Shown here piece by piece: positions 41,366 to 49,780 of a stretch of 64,000 bases of DNA. The notes under the pieces were generated by a model. That model searched no databases, was not told the origin of the DNA, and saw nothing but the letters and a program-made list of their open reading frames with translations. The position numbers and the translations under genes were made by a program. The stretch lies in contig DASXUX010000031.1 of NCBI GenBank assembly GCA_036504595.1, positions 124,001 to 188,000 of the forward strand, read 5' to 3'. Within the stretch, counting starts at the first letter, position 1, and every line of letters begins with the position of its first letter. The DNA is from DASXUX01 sp036504595 (lineage in GTDB: Bacteria; Planctomycetota; SZUA-567; H5-PLA8).

Positions 41366-43442
41366 TTCCGATCGCGTACAGCCCCGCTTCGCTGCGCAGG
41401 TACAGGCGCTTGCCGTCGAAGACCGGGTTGGCGACGAAGCGCTCCTGGCGTTCGGCCCAGTGGCCGACGAGGACGGCGTTTTCGATTTTGTTCTTGGCGA
41501 TCTGCTTGTATTCGCGGCCGGGTGCGATGATCAGCGCGCCGCCGGCATCGCCGAAGAAGTAAATTTGCTTGCCGGCCAAAGTGGGGCTGATGCCGACGCC
41601 ACGGAAGGCCGCTTCATTGACCCACTGGAACTGGTCGAGATCGAGCACTCTCTGATACAGCACTTTCGCTTCTTTCACATCCACGACCGTCAGTACGCCG
41701 GTATTGTTGACCACGTACGCCAGTCCTTCATGCAGCAACGGCGACGAAAGATGCCAGGGCAGGTAGTAGTACGGAAATCCCGTGGTGTTCACGGGCAGGT
41801 CGCGCGTGGTCAACTGCATCGAGTCCGCGAAGGCCAGGGGCAAGGAATGAATGTACAGCGTCGATGAACCGCTGGTGATGTGCAGGAAGGTTTGCCCGTC
41901 CACAACCGGCGATGCAACCGACTGAGCCCCGATTTTGCACTTCTTCACGGCGAACTGGCCGTTTGAAGGATTCACGATGGAGCCGTCGCCAAGCGCCAGC
42001 AGTTCCTTGCCGCCCAGCTTGAATGCGACGGTCGAGCTATGCAAGAATCCGCCGGGATTGACTCCTTCGGGATCTGCCACGCGCAGCGTCCAGGCTGGCG
42101 CGCCGGTCTTCATGTCGAAGGCCATCAGATCGCGCATGAACACGACGACTCTGCCGTCGGCGAGCGTCGGCGACGAGGAAAAGCCGTGCTCCACGCCGGC
42201 GCGTTTGTCGATGCGAATCCACTGGCGGTTGCCCTCGAGATCGTAGCAGGCGGTCACACCACTCGCGCACCACACGCACACCCGCTGGCCGTCGGTCACC
42301 GGCACGTAGCCCGCAAACCCGATGTCCGGCCTGTCGGCTGTAAAGCGCTGGCCATCGACCCCCTTCAGTTTGTTGGCTACTTCCTGTTCAAGTTTGGCGT
42401 GCGAGTCGAGCAGTTTCGGGTCCACCTTGTCGCCGGTGATGGAAGCCGTCAGTTTGTCGGATTGATCCTGAAGCGGCTGAATAGCGGCGAGCGCCGGATT
42501 GCCTTTGATTTCGTCAGGTGGAAGCGCGGTGAAGTAGCCGTTCGAGCGCACCCACAGAATCTTGCCGTCGGCTTTGTTCAGACAATAAAGGTCGTAGGGC
42601 TCCACGGGGACAAAGAGCTTCTCACCGCAGACCACCGCCGCGCCATTTCCCGAACCGCCACCGTAGAACCCCGCGGCGGCCCCAGGCAACGGCCGATACC
42701 AGGCGATGTTGGTGTCTTCGTATTGGACTGGCGGCATGCCGTGCAGAACGGCCTGCAAATACCACGTTCTCTCGCCCTTCACCTCGGCGCTTGGAGTGCT
42801 CGTTACCTTGACCAGCAGACGGTTCCAGCCTTTCACGAATTGCAGTTGTGAGCGAATGCCCATGGCTTTCGCCGGCTTGCCGTTGACGATGACGCGCACG
42901 TTGCCCGAGGTCGTGAAGTTCGCCCGGTACGTGCCGCCGGTTTCCGAATACACGTGAGTGCACGCGTACGCGAAGCTCTTGTCGTGCTTTCCGATGATGG
43001 TGTTGAAATCGAAGAGCGTGTGATCCAGGGCGACCGCTTTCCACGTCAACTCGCCGGTTTTGTCACCTGCGCTGGGTTCAAGCTGTGCCTCGCCGGGCAG
43101 CGTGTCCTTTTCGAGAGCCTTGGGTTCATCGGGAATCGCCACCGGCCCCAGCACCAGCCATTCGCGCAGCGCGCCATCGGGAATCGGCTTGCCAGCCGGC
43201 TCCGCACTGGCGGGCTTTGCGGCTTGGGCGCGCAGGCCTTTCATCACGTTGCTGATGCGGCCCCACTCAACGGGCGGCTCGGCGTCCGGGTACTTTCCAG
43301 TTCCGTCACCGCGCCAGCCACTGGCCGGTTGGCCGGCGGAGACAACGGTGCAGAGGACGCTGAATACGATCGCAACCGTGGCAGCGTGACACCGCGAGAC
43401 CTTCGCTGCGAAGGAACTCGATATGGGGCTGGTTCTATTCAC
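41361..43442 (-). CDS. Exported PQQ-type beta-propeller protein
   Basis: About 693 residues. The GTG at 43442 has GAGGAG 6 bases upstream; a longer start at 43499 would run through a stuttering repeat. A signal segment (ATVAIVFSVLCTVVSAGQP) is followed by a beta-sandwich domain (AFAYACTHVYSETGG-like region, NFTTSGNVRVIVNGKPAKAM) and then PQQ-like propeller blades (PYDLYCLNKADGKILWVRS, GVTACYDLEGNRQWIRIDK, LMAFDMKTGAPAWTLRVAD). A scaffold or sugar-binding role outside the cell is plausible; no quinone ligands are evident. It is cotranscribed in orientation with the membrane protein at 43509. Confidence 0.8.
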   Translation of the reverse strand: MNRTSPISSSFAAKVSRCHAATVAIVFSVLCTVVSAGQPASGWRGDGTGKYPDAEPPVEWGRISNVMKGLRAQAAKPASAEPAGKPIPDGALREWLVLGPVAIPDEPKALEKDTLPGEAQLEPSAGDKTGELTWKAVALDHTLFDFNTIIGKHDKSFAYACTHVYSETGGTYRANFTTSGNVRVIVNGKPAKAMGIRSQLQFVKGWNRLLVKVTSTPSAEVKGERTWYLQAVLHGMPPVQYEDTNIAWYRPLPGAAAGFYGGGSGNGAAVVCGEKLFVPVEPYDLYCLNKADGKILWVRSNGYFTALPPDEIKGNPALAAIQPLQDQSDKLTASITGDKVDPKLLDSHAKLEQEVANKLKGVDGQRFTADRPDIGFAGYVPVTDGQRVCVWCASGVTACYDLEGNRQWIRIDKRAGVEHGFSSSPTLADGRVVVFMRDLMAFDMKTGAPAWTLRVADPEGVNPGGFLHSSTVAFKLGGKELLALGDGSIVNPSNGQFAVKKCKIGAQSVASPVVDGQTFLHITSGSSTLYIHSLPLAFADSMQLTTRDLPVNTTGFPYYYLPWHLSSPLLHEGLAYVVNNTGVLTVVDVKEAKVLYQRVLDLDQFQWVNEAAFRGVGISPTLAGKQIYFFGDAGGALIIAPGREYKQIAKNKIENAVLVGHWAERQERFVANPVFDGKRLYLRSEAGLYAIGR

Positions 43443-43445
43443 AAC

Positions 43446-43490
43446 ACTCTCCTCGGCGTTCTCGGCGCTCTCGACGTCTCTGCATTGAAG
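43446..43490. repeat. Stuttering repeat, ctcggcgttctcggcg type
   Basis: CTCCTCGGCGTTCTCGGCGC then TCTCGACGTCTCTGCA, in the leader of the PQQ gene. It supplies the GAGGAG ribosome site on the minus strand and, if the upstream ATG is used, the first codons. Confidence 0.7.
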
Positions 43491-43508
43491 AAGTCTCATT
43501 TTCGCGGC

Positions 43509-43937
43509 TCATCCCTTCTCGCACCGTCGCGACCAGCGGCTCCACGCCGCGAGCGCCGCTGGCAGGACGAGCGGGAAGATGATAAAGAAAATCAGGAAGA
43601 TGCACGAGCGCTGAAGCACGTCATTTCGGTAGCGCGTGCGGCGTGCGACGTCCATGGCCGCGAGCAATCCGATCAATTCCGCAATCAGCAGGTAGCCGGC
43701 GATCCACACGAAATGCCCGCCGGTGCGCGGTGCGAACAAACTCGCGATGGCGAGAACAATGCCGTAGGAGACGGAGGTCAGCAGGAGATCGGTGAGCCGC
43801 AGTTGCATCAGCGCCGGTTTGGTCGTCGATTCCACCGGCGCGAGTTCCGCAAAGACACGGTCCAGCCAGGGCAGGAGAAACAAACCGAGGCTGATCAGCA
43901 GGACCAGGACGGCCATCACGCCGATCTCCAGGGACAA
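43509..43937 (-). CDS. Hypothetical membrane protein
   Basis: A 142-residue protein with four membrane helices (IGVMAVLVLLISLGLFLLPW, LLTSVSYGIVLAIASLF, FVWIAGYLLIAELIGLLAA, CIFLIFFIIFPLVLPAALAA). No motif is recognised. GGAG(A) lies upstream of the ATG at 43937. It precedes the PQQ gene with a short gap and may be cotranscribed with it. Confidence 0.65.
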   Translation of the reverse strand: MSLEIGVMAVLVLLISLGLFLLPWLDRVFAELAPVESTTKPALMQLRLTDLLLTSVSYGIVLAIASLFAPRTGGHFVWIAGYLLIAELIGLLAAMDVARRTRYRNDVLQRSCIFLIFFIIFPLVLPAALAAWSRWSRRCEKG

Positions 43938-43939
43938 AG

Positions 43940-43975
43940 TCCAGAAGTCTTGAGTCTAGAAGTCGAGAAGTCTGT
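43940..43975. repeat. Stuttering repeat, gaagtcttgagtct type
   Basis: CAGAAGTCTTGAGTCTAGAA then GTCGAGAAGTCTG, upstream of the membrane-protein gene. A related CTCCAGACTACAGACTT is at 48330-48356 before another gene. Confidence 0.7.
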
Positions 43976-44036
43976 GGCCAGTGATTTTGCGGCAACCAAC
44001 GGACTCCTCGACTCTCGACGGCGCGACTCTGGAACT

Positions 44037-45143
44037 TCAGCGCGGCTGGTCCTTCCACCAGCGTTCCCATTCGGCGCGGCTGGCATCCCAGTCGGGATGA
44101 TTCTGGGTCTGGATGCAGACGAGCATCGCGTTGCGGGCGATGCGGCGGCGATCGCCATCGCCGCGGGTGATCCATGGGATCAGCGCGTCGGCGATCATCG
44201 CGCGGTCGGCCGGCGAAAGCGTGGACGACCATGTCTTCGAATCGTCGTCTTCGAACTGCTTCGGATTTCCGCCGCAGGCTTCGACCATGCGCCGCCAGTC
44301 GCGGCCGTCGTCGCGCATCGGCGCTTCGCCTCCACCGTAGCGTTGCGAGTACACGCCCATCAGGAAGATGGCCGCGTTCGGGCCGGGGCAGCGCGCGATC
44401 ATGCCTTCGATGTCGATGATCATCTCGCGCAGTTCGCGGCTGGTGATCCAGCGCTGGGCCGTCGCGCCGCCCCAGTCGGGCATGGAAGACTTGCGGCGAA
44501 CGATGATGCCGCCGACGTCTTTGGCGTAAGGAATCAGTACCGGCCGAGCCAATTCGTACGCGGCGCGATGAGTGTCAAAGAGTCCGATCACGGCATCGGG
44601 GTTCGCCGGGCCGGCGACTTCGCTCCAGAGTGCGACCTTGATGGGCAGGTCGATGGGATCGGGATAGGAGGCGGCGACCAGTTCGTTGACTTGGGGACGG
44701 GCCTGGCGCAAGACGCGGCCGATTTCCTCGCGATTGCCGTGACGGAAATCGCGGATCGCTCGCGTCAGGCTGTCGCGTTCGGCGGCGCTCAGGTTGTAGT
44801 TGAAGCGCGCGTAGGGATTGGTGGAACTTTGCACGACGCGGGTTTCCCGGCCCGCTGGTGCTGGCGGCGGCGGAGCGACGCGCACGGGTTCGCGGCCGAT
44901 GGCGGATTCGGGCAGCGCGAGCTTGCCATCCGCTGTGACGTGTTTTCTTATGAATTCAGCCTGACGGTTGGTGAGCTGTCCAGCCTCCCGGAAGACGTTG
45001 ATTTTGTCGGTCGTGAGCGGTTCCAAGCGGCGAAGCTGGGCGGCTTTGTTCGAATCGATGAGGACCGGCTCTTCGGCTCGCAACGCAGAACACGCGAGCG
45101 TCGAAAATACGAGAGCGGCAAGAGCAATCTGGGCGTGATGCAT
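44037..45143 (-). CDS. Hypothetical exported protein
   Basis: A 368-residue protein with signal peptide MHHAQIALAALVFSTLACSA. A proline-rich stretch (APPPPAPAGRE) is followed by a largely helical body with many charged residues and the C-terminal WERWWKDQPR. I do not recognise a family; HEAT-like helices (NAMLVCIQTQNHPDWDASRA) are possible at the end. The ribosome site is GGAGGTCATC before the ATG at 45143. It is upstream of two same-strand genes separated by stuttering repeats. Function unknown. Confidence 0.65.
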   Translation of the reverse strand: MHHAQIALAALVFSTLACSALRAEEPVLIDSNKAAQLRRLEPLTTDKINVFREAGQLTNRQAEFIRKHVTADGKLALPESAIGREPVRVAPPPPAPAGRETRVVQSSTNPYARFNYNLSAAERDSLTRAIRDFRHGNREEIGRVLRQARPQVNELVAASYPDPIDLPIKVALWSEVAGPANPDAVIGLFDTHRAAYELARPVLIPYAKDVGGIIVRRKSSMPDWGGATAQRWITSRELREMIIDIEGMIARCPGPNAAIFLMGVYSQRYGGGEAPMRDDGRDWRRMVEACGGNPKQFEDDDSKTWSSTLSPADRAMIADALIPWITRGDGDRRRIARNAMLVCIQTQNHPDWDASRAEWERWWKDQPR

Positions 45144-45220
45144 GGTGGCGATGACCTCCGTTGAATCCCCTATACCGATACTGACGTATAAGGGCGAATT
45201 TTCATCAACAGAATGTGGGA

Positions 45221-45252
45221 GTTGGTGTTTGGTAAGTGGTACTTGGTGAGCG
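45221..45252. repeat. Stuttering repeat, ggtacttggtgag type
   Basis: TTGGTGTTTGGTAAGTGGTA then CTTGGTGAGCGG. The reverse complement is at 61343-61371 (CCACTCACCAAGTACCA). Confidence 0.7.
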
Positions 45253-45283
45253 GTCCGCAGGACGCTGGTGGGCTATAGCTCTT

Positions 45284-47353
45284 CTATAGCAAGTTCGCCG
45301 ATGACTCATCTCCCTTTTCGGCTATGTGGCGCGCCAGACGGCGCATCGCGGCCAGCATCGCCGGTCGTTCGCGTGCGTCTTCATTCTGGCGGCGGGGGAG
45401 TGCAAGAAGATCGCTGAGCAGACTGATGTCGTCGAGTGTTCCGACGCGGCCGAGAATGCGAATCGCTTGCGTGCGCACTTTGCTGCTGGGCGAGGAAGCG
45501 ATCTCGCGCCGCATGGCATCGGCTATTTGCAGCTTGCGCCAGGAGGCGAGCATAACGGGCTGCAGATGCACCGCATGGATTCGGCCAGCCCCCGTAGTGC
45601 GGGCGTCTCGCCCGCTGCTTCGGTTCCCCTCTCCCCCGCGAGGTGGCACGCTTGTGTTCGCCGCGTCTTTTTGCGGCGAACTCAAGCGTGTGCTCCGGTC
45701 GCCGCCGCTCTCCCTTAGCTTTCTTCGCTCCATCAGCCGCTTGCGCCACGGCACCAAGGCTCGCTCCAGTACACCGGCGTTCTCGCAGCGCGCCAGGAGC
45801 AAGCCGGCGTCTGGCTGCGCGAGTTGGGTGACGAGGTAGGCGACGGCACTTTCCGGCAGCTTACCGCCGATGCGCAAGGCTTCGGCAATCTCGTGCAGAA
45901 TCAGCACGCAGTTGGGGCGGGAGTTGGGGATGGACAGTTCGTTTTCGATGCGTTGCCAGACCTGCAACTGAGCGAGACTCGGAGCATACCCGGGCTCTTT
46001 CATCGGTTCGGGCGCTTCTTCGATCTTTCCGGTATCGGCGAAAACTTTCGCGGAGGTCTGCGGGCTCAGCGAGGCGATGCGGCCAAGGATTTTTGCGCTG
46101 CGCTGGCTTGCTTCCTGCTGGGTGCGGACCCCGGGGATTTGGGTTTTTCCCAAGTGATGAAAAACGGCCAGGGCTTTGACGTCGGCGAGCGGTTCGGCCG
46201 GCATGCGGAAGCGCACCGGCTGCATCACTGCGCTGTGATTCTCGGGCAGTTGCAGCAAACGATTCCAGATTTCTTGCTCGCCCGAGGCGTAGGTTCTGCG
46301 CAATCCGCCCGCGCACGAGACGATCCGCCGCTGGCGTTTCAGCCAATCGTCGCGGCGGGTGACTCCTTCCGGCGGCTTTGTGGCGGCATCGAGATTCAGG
46401 CCTTCGGCGCCGGCGAGCGCGCGCATCGTGGCGAGCAGGGCTTCGCGTTCGCGGCTATCGCTGTCCGAAAGCGCCGCGAAATCGATCAGCAAGCCGATAT
46501 CATCCAGGGAGCCGACGCGTGCCAGCATCTTCACGGCACGCTCACGGACCGTCGCGTCGTTGTTTGCCAACTCAGCCCGAATGCATTCAGCGGCCCGCTG
46601 GCGATGGTCGGGACGCGCCAAAAGTTCTTCCAGATAAAAGAGCGTGCTGTCAGCGGGCTTGCGCTGCAGCCGGCCGCGCCACGCCGAAACGGAGTACTCG
46701 ACGACGCGCGGATTGTCGGCGCAGAGCAACAGGCCGGTCGCCAGAAACGCCCACGCCGAGGAGCGTTCGGCGCAGCGGCAGAGGTAGTCGAGCGTGGCAT
46801 CGTCCAGCGTGTAGCCGGGGTGCGGCGGAGGCTGCCGCGAGAGATAGAACTCAAAAATCTCTCCCGACCACTGCAGGTGCTCTTTGATCGCGCGCCACGT
46901 TTTGCCGAGTGCGTCGTGTGCAAGACCGTAAGAACGAGCCCCGTCGCCGTCCGTGGGCAGAGGCCGTTCTCCACGGCCAAGTGGCATTTCCAGCACGCGT
47001 CCGCTCACGCGCCGAGCAATGGGAACGACGCGTTGCCCGTCGTTGCTGTCCCGCGCGCTGGTGCGAGAAAGATGATGGTGGAGCAACATCGCGCGACGGT
47101 TGATGAACGTCCCGTGCTCCGCAGAGGCGCTTTCCCACATGGGCTGTTTTGTGTGGACGAAGCGCGCAGGCAGCAGAGCCTCCGGCGTGTTGCGGTGTTG
47201 TTTGAGCAGGTAATCGAGAATCTGCGTCTGCGCCGTGCGGAACTGTTCGTCCTCCGGGGACGTCATAGACAGCAGATGCTGCCGTCGGCGCTGCCAATCC
47301 TCATACAGAGTAACGATGGCGGGAAGTGGTGGCGCGACGGCGGCCTGGCTCAT
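45284..47353 (-). CDS. Hypothetical HEAT-like repeat protein with two modules
   Basis: A 689-residue cytoplasmic protein with no signal peptide. It starts TLYEDWQRRRQHLL as in its neighbour at 47350 and contains two copies of a ~300-residue module: an N-terminal segment with AQTQILDYLLKQHR, a middle segment with QEASQRSAKILGRIASLSPQ, and HEAT-like helices ending TLDDISLLSDLLALPRRQ and SLDDIGLLIDFAALSDSDS. Residues ~546-589 (SPQKDAANTSVPPRGGEGNR and on) are encoded by several palindromic repeats and are probably an insertion. It overlaps the upstream gene by 4 bases, so the two are translationally coupled. Function is unknown; a protein-binding solenoid is likely. Confidence 0.7.
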   Translation of the reverse strand: MSQAAVAPPLPAIVTLYEDWQRRRQHLLSMTSPEDEQFRTAQTQILDYLLKQHRNTPEALLPARFVHTKQPMWESASAEHGTFINRRAMLLHHHLSRTSARDSNDGQRVVPIARRVSGRVLEMPLGRGERPLPTDGDGARSYGLAHDALGKTWRAIKEHLQWSGEIFEFYLSRQPPPHPGYTLDDATLDYLCRCAERSSAWAFLATGLLLCADNPRVVEYSVSAWRGRLQRKPADSTLFYLEELLARPDHRQRAAECIRAELANNDATVRERAVKMLARVGSLDDIGLLIDFAALSDSDSREREALLATMRALAGAEGLNLDAATKPPEGVTRRDDWLKRQRRIVSCAGGLRRTYASGEQEIWNRLLQLPENHSAVMQPVRFRMPAEPLADVKALAVFHHLGKTQIPGVRTQQEASQRSAKILGRIASLSPQTSAKVFADTGKIEEAPEPMKEPGYAPSLAQLQVWQRIENELSIPNSRPNCVLILHEIAEALRIGGKLPESAVAYLVTQLAQPDAGLLLARCENAGVLERALVPWRKRLMERRKLRESGGDRSTRLSSPQKDAANTSVPPRGGEGNRSSGRDARTTGAGRIHAVHLQPVMLASWRKLQIADAMRREIASSPSSKVRTQAIRILGRVGTLDDISLLSDLLALPRRQNEDARERPAMLAAMRRLARHIAEKGDESSANLL
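45587..45715. repeat. Three palindromic repeats in frame inside the HEAT-like gene
   Basis: A GCGGGCGTCTCGCCCGC unit (45600 area), a CCCCTCTCCCCCGCGAGG unit (45625-45641) and a long palindrome at 45647-45690 with CACGCTTG / CAAGCGTG ends and GTTCGCCGC / GCGGCGAAC inner arms around a T-rich loop. Confidence 0.85.
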
Positions 47354-48327
47354 GCGGTGCCGGCCCCCGAAATCGTGTGTAGCGCCGCCAGGAGCGCCGG
47401 ACGTTCGCGCGAGTCTTCGTCAACCGCGGTGGGAAGGCGCAGGAGGTCGAGGAGGAGGCCGATGTCGTGAAGCGTGCCGAGTTGCTCGATCACGCACACG
47501 GCGCGAAGTCTCACTTCGGCGCTGGCACTGGCCAGTTGAGCGCGAAGCAGATCGCAACGGTGTTCGCGTAGAGGCGTGTCGATGTCAGGATCGCTCAACT
47601 TCGTGCGGAAGAGAGCCTCCAAACGCGCAGTGATCAGATCCGGTCCGTGAGCGGTGAGGCGATCCTGCCAGGCCAGCAATGCGTATTCGAAAGCGCTTTC
47701 GTTGCTGCAACGCGCGAGGATGTCGGCGGCGACCGGGGCGACCAGCGTGGAGTCGTCCAGTTGGCGGAAGAGGAACTCAATCTGGCGTGCCGGCAAGCGA
47801 GAGTTGAATTGCAGAACGATATCAAGCCGAGACATGATGGTCTCAGGACGCCAATCGAACAGGATCGCCTCTTCCAGCGACAACAATGCGGCCCGATGCC
47901 GCAGCATCTTCCAGTAGCCCAGGCGCGGCCGGGCGCGGTCGGCAGGCGGAGCGAGCCAGATAAGTTCGCGCTCGGGGGCTTTCAGGTCGTGTTGGGGATC
48001 AAGCGCTGCGATGCGGTTGAGGATTCTGCTAGAGCGTTGCGCGGCCTGCGCTTCGCTTTTGATCCCGGCGACTTCGCAGCATCCCATGTGCGCATGAACC
48101 ACAATCGCGCGCTCGTCGAGGTAGACGTCCGTGCGCTGGGGAAAGCGCGCGGGCTGGCGGGCCTCCGTCGAATCGGCGTATCGACGCAGCAGGTAGTCGA
48201 GCACGCGAATTTGAGCTTCGAGGTAGCCTTTGCCCGTGGGCGCACCTTGGGTCAGGATGCGCTCGCGGCGCAGTTGCCAGTCTTCGTAGAGAGTCGTTAC
48301 GGCCGTGGCCGCCGGTCTGCCGTCCAT
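47350..48327 (-). CDS. Hypothetical HEAT-like protein, single-module relative
   Basis: A 325-residue cytoplasmic protein. It shares TLYEDWQLRRERIL, QIRVLDYLLRRYADST and AQAAQRSSRILNRIAALDPQ with the neighbour at 45284, and the helical end TLHDIGLLLDLLRLP with ERPALLAAL. It is one module of the same family, so the pair arose by tandem duplication. The stop and the neighbour's start overlap in ATGA. The start at 48327 is next to a short stuttering repeat and lacks a clear ribosome site. Function unknown. Confidence 0.7.
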   Translation of the reverse strand: MDGRPAATAVTTLYEDWQLRRERILTQGAPTGKGYLEAQIRVLDYLLRRYADSTEARQPARFPQRTDVYLDERAIVVHAHMGCCEVAGIKSEAQAAQRSSRILNRIAALDPQHDLKAPERELIWLAPPADRARPRLGYWKMLRHRAALLSLEEAILFDWRPETIMSRLDIVLQFNSRLPARQIEFLFRQLDDSTLVAPVAADILARCSNESAFEYALLAWQDRLTAHGPDLITARLEALFRTKLSDPDIDTPLREHRCDLLRAQLASASAEVRLRAVCVIEQLGTLHDIGLLLDLLRLPTAVDEDSRERPALLAALHTISGAGTA

Positions 48328-48357
48328 GGAATGACTCCAGACTACAGACTTCCCTCT

Positions 48358-49641
48358 CTATTCTACAACATCCCCGAGCACCATGATGCTTCCGACGCGC
48401 ATGGCGGTGCCGTCGTATCTCTTGGGATCGAACTTGGGCTTGGTCTTCTCGATGTCCACGACGGAACTGCGATTGGGCTGGTCGGGGTGGATTTCGACCG
48501 TGACCGTGTGCACTTCGTTTGGTAAGTTGTCGGCGAGGAAAAGCGATGCCAGCCGGTGATAGGTGCAGTAGCGATCAAAGCGCGGCACGGGCTTGCCTGC
48601 CTTTCCGTCAACGGTCACGATGGCCTGCCCGCCATCCGGGCCCACCAAGTCATAGAGCGACGCGCGAGAGCCTTTGAACTTGAACGTGATTTTTTCGCCC
48701 GGCTTGGTGGCTTCCCAGATCTCGGGCAAGCGGCTGCCAAAAGCCTTCGCGAGGTTCGCCGTGGGTTCGAGCTTCTTCCAGCCGGGTGTGACCATCGGCG
48801 TGGTCAGCGGGACGAGCTTGGCCTTCTCCCAGTTGTCCGGATTTATGGCTGTCTTGAGTTCGTGCGGGGCCGGCTTGGCGTTGGGCGCCATCTTTTTGAT
48901 GCAGTCAATGACCAGTTCCGTGTAGACTTCGTGCGCCTTCGGCGTCGGGTGGCATTCGTCGTTGGAGAAAAGGATCGCGCCTTCGGGCAGCGGCTTGTCT
49001 TTTCCTTCGGCGTCTTTTTCGGCTTTGTAGATGACCTTTCCATCTTTGGCCAAATCGACGATCTTCAGCGCGACATTCACCGCCGGGATGCCGTAGTGTT
49101 CGGCGATGTAATCGTGCACCGACATCGCGCGCGGGCAGATGCCTTTTTCGAACTCGGGCCTCATGCAAGTGTGCAGCGTGTAGACGAAGAACAGATCGAT
49201 GTTCGGATCGCTGGCCCACGCTTGCCGCACGATGCCTTCCATCGAGCGATAGACCTGCTGCGCGCCGCCGCCGTTGTCGTTCACGGCGAACTCAACAAAG
49301 ATCATGTCAGGTTTGTGCCGCAGAACGTCTTGCTGGAAACGGAAGACGCCGAGATCGGAACCCGTTCCGCCGATGGTCGCGTTGATCTCGGTAAACTTTG
49401 TCTGCGGATAGGTGTCCTTGAACCATTTGAAGGTGTTGACGCGCCAGCCCGAAGCGGCCGTGATGCTTCCGCCAAAATACGCGATGTTCGCCTGGCCGGC
49501 GGCGATCTTGGCGAAAATGTTGTTCATGCCGCCACGCGCTTTGAACAGTTCGGCTTTGACGGGCTGGACCTCCGGTTCGCCTGCACGGCATCCAAGCACC
49601 AGCAGTGTGGCGGCGACGACGACCAGCAGATGTGTTCTCAT
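48358..49641 (-). CDS. Exported SGNH/GDSL-type hydrolase
   Basis: A 427-residue esterase-type enzyme. The N-terminus MRTHLLVVVAATLLVLGCRA has a possible lipobox (VLGC), so it may be a lipoprotein. The GDSL-like block is FGGSITAASGW with the catalytic Ser, followed by IGGTGSDLGVFRFQQDVL, VEFAVNDNGGGAQQVYRS (block with the oxyanion Asn) and NDECHPTPKAHEV with the Asp-x-x-His pair. The last ~150 residues form a beta-domain. Planctomycete members commonly deacetylate polysaccharides. GAGAGGAG precedes the ATG at 49641. It is divergent from lipA. Confidence 0.87.
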   Translation of the reverse strand: MRTHLLVVVAATLLVLGCRAGEPEVQPVKAELFKARGGMNNIFAKIAAGQANIAYFGGSITAASGWRVNTFKWFKDTYPQTKFTEINATIGGTGSDLGVFRFQQDVLRHKPDMIFVEFAVNDNGGGAQQVYRSMEGIVRQAWASDPNIDLFFVYTLHTCMRPEFEKGICPRAMSVHDYIAEHYGIPAVNVALKIVDLAKDGKVIYKAEKDAEGKDKPLPEGAILFSNDECHPTPKAHEVYTELVIDCIKKMAPNAKPAPHELKTAINPDNWEKAKLVPLTTPMVTPGWKKLEPTANLAKAFGSRLPEIWEATKPGEKITFKFKGSRASLYDLVGPDGGQAIVTVDGKAGKPVPRFDRYCTYHRLASLFLADNLPNEVHTVTVEIHPDQPNRSSVVDIEKTKPKFDPKRYDGTAMRVGSIMVLGDVVE

Positions 49642-49740
49642 TCGTTCTCCTCTCAATTGGAATATGAGGACTGTACACGGTGAGCCACAATGCAGCAATA
49701 GACGGCAGCGCTCGCTCTGGTAGTCTTGTATCTTTGGAGT

Positions 49741-49780
49741 ACCAGACACCAGACGACCAGGCACCAGACCACCAGACACC
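49741..49780. repeat. Stuttering repeat, accagacaccag type, directly before lipA
   Basis: ACCAGACACCAGACGACCAG then GCACCAGACCACCAGACACC, ending at the lipA start codon and leaving no Shine-Dalgarno. Related sequence at 61323-61345. Confidence 0.85.

Noticed and set aside
42954..45164. Long open frame on the plus strand, over 700 codons
   Set aside because: It lies opposite the PQQ propeller, membrane-protein and exported-protein genes, has no ribosome site or domain, and reflects GC-biased codons on the other strand.
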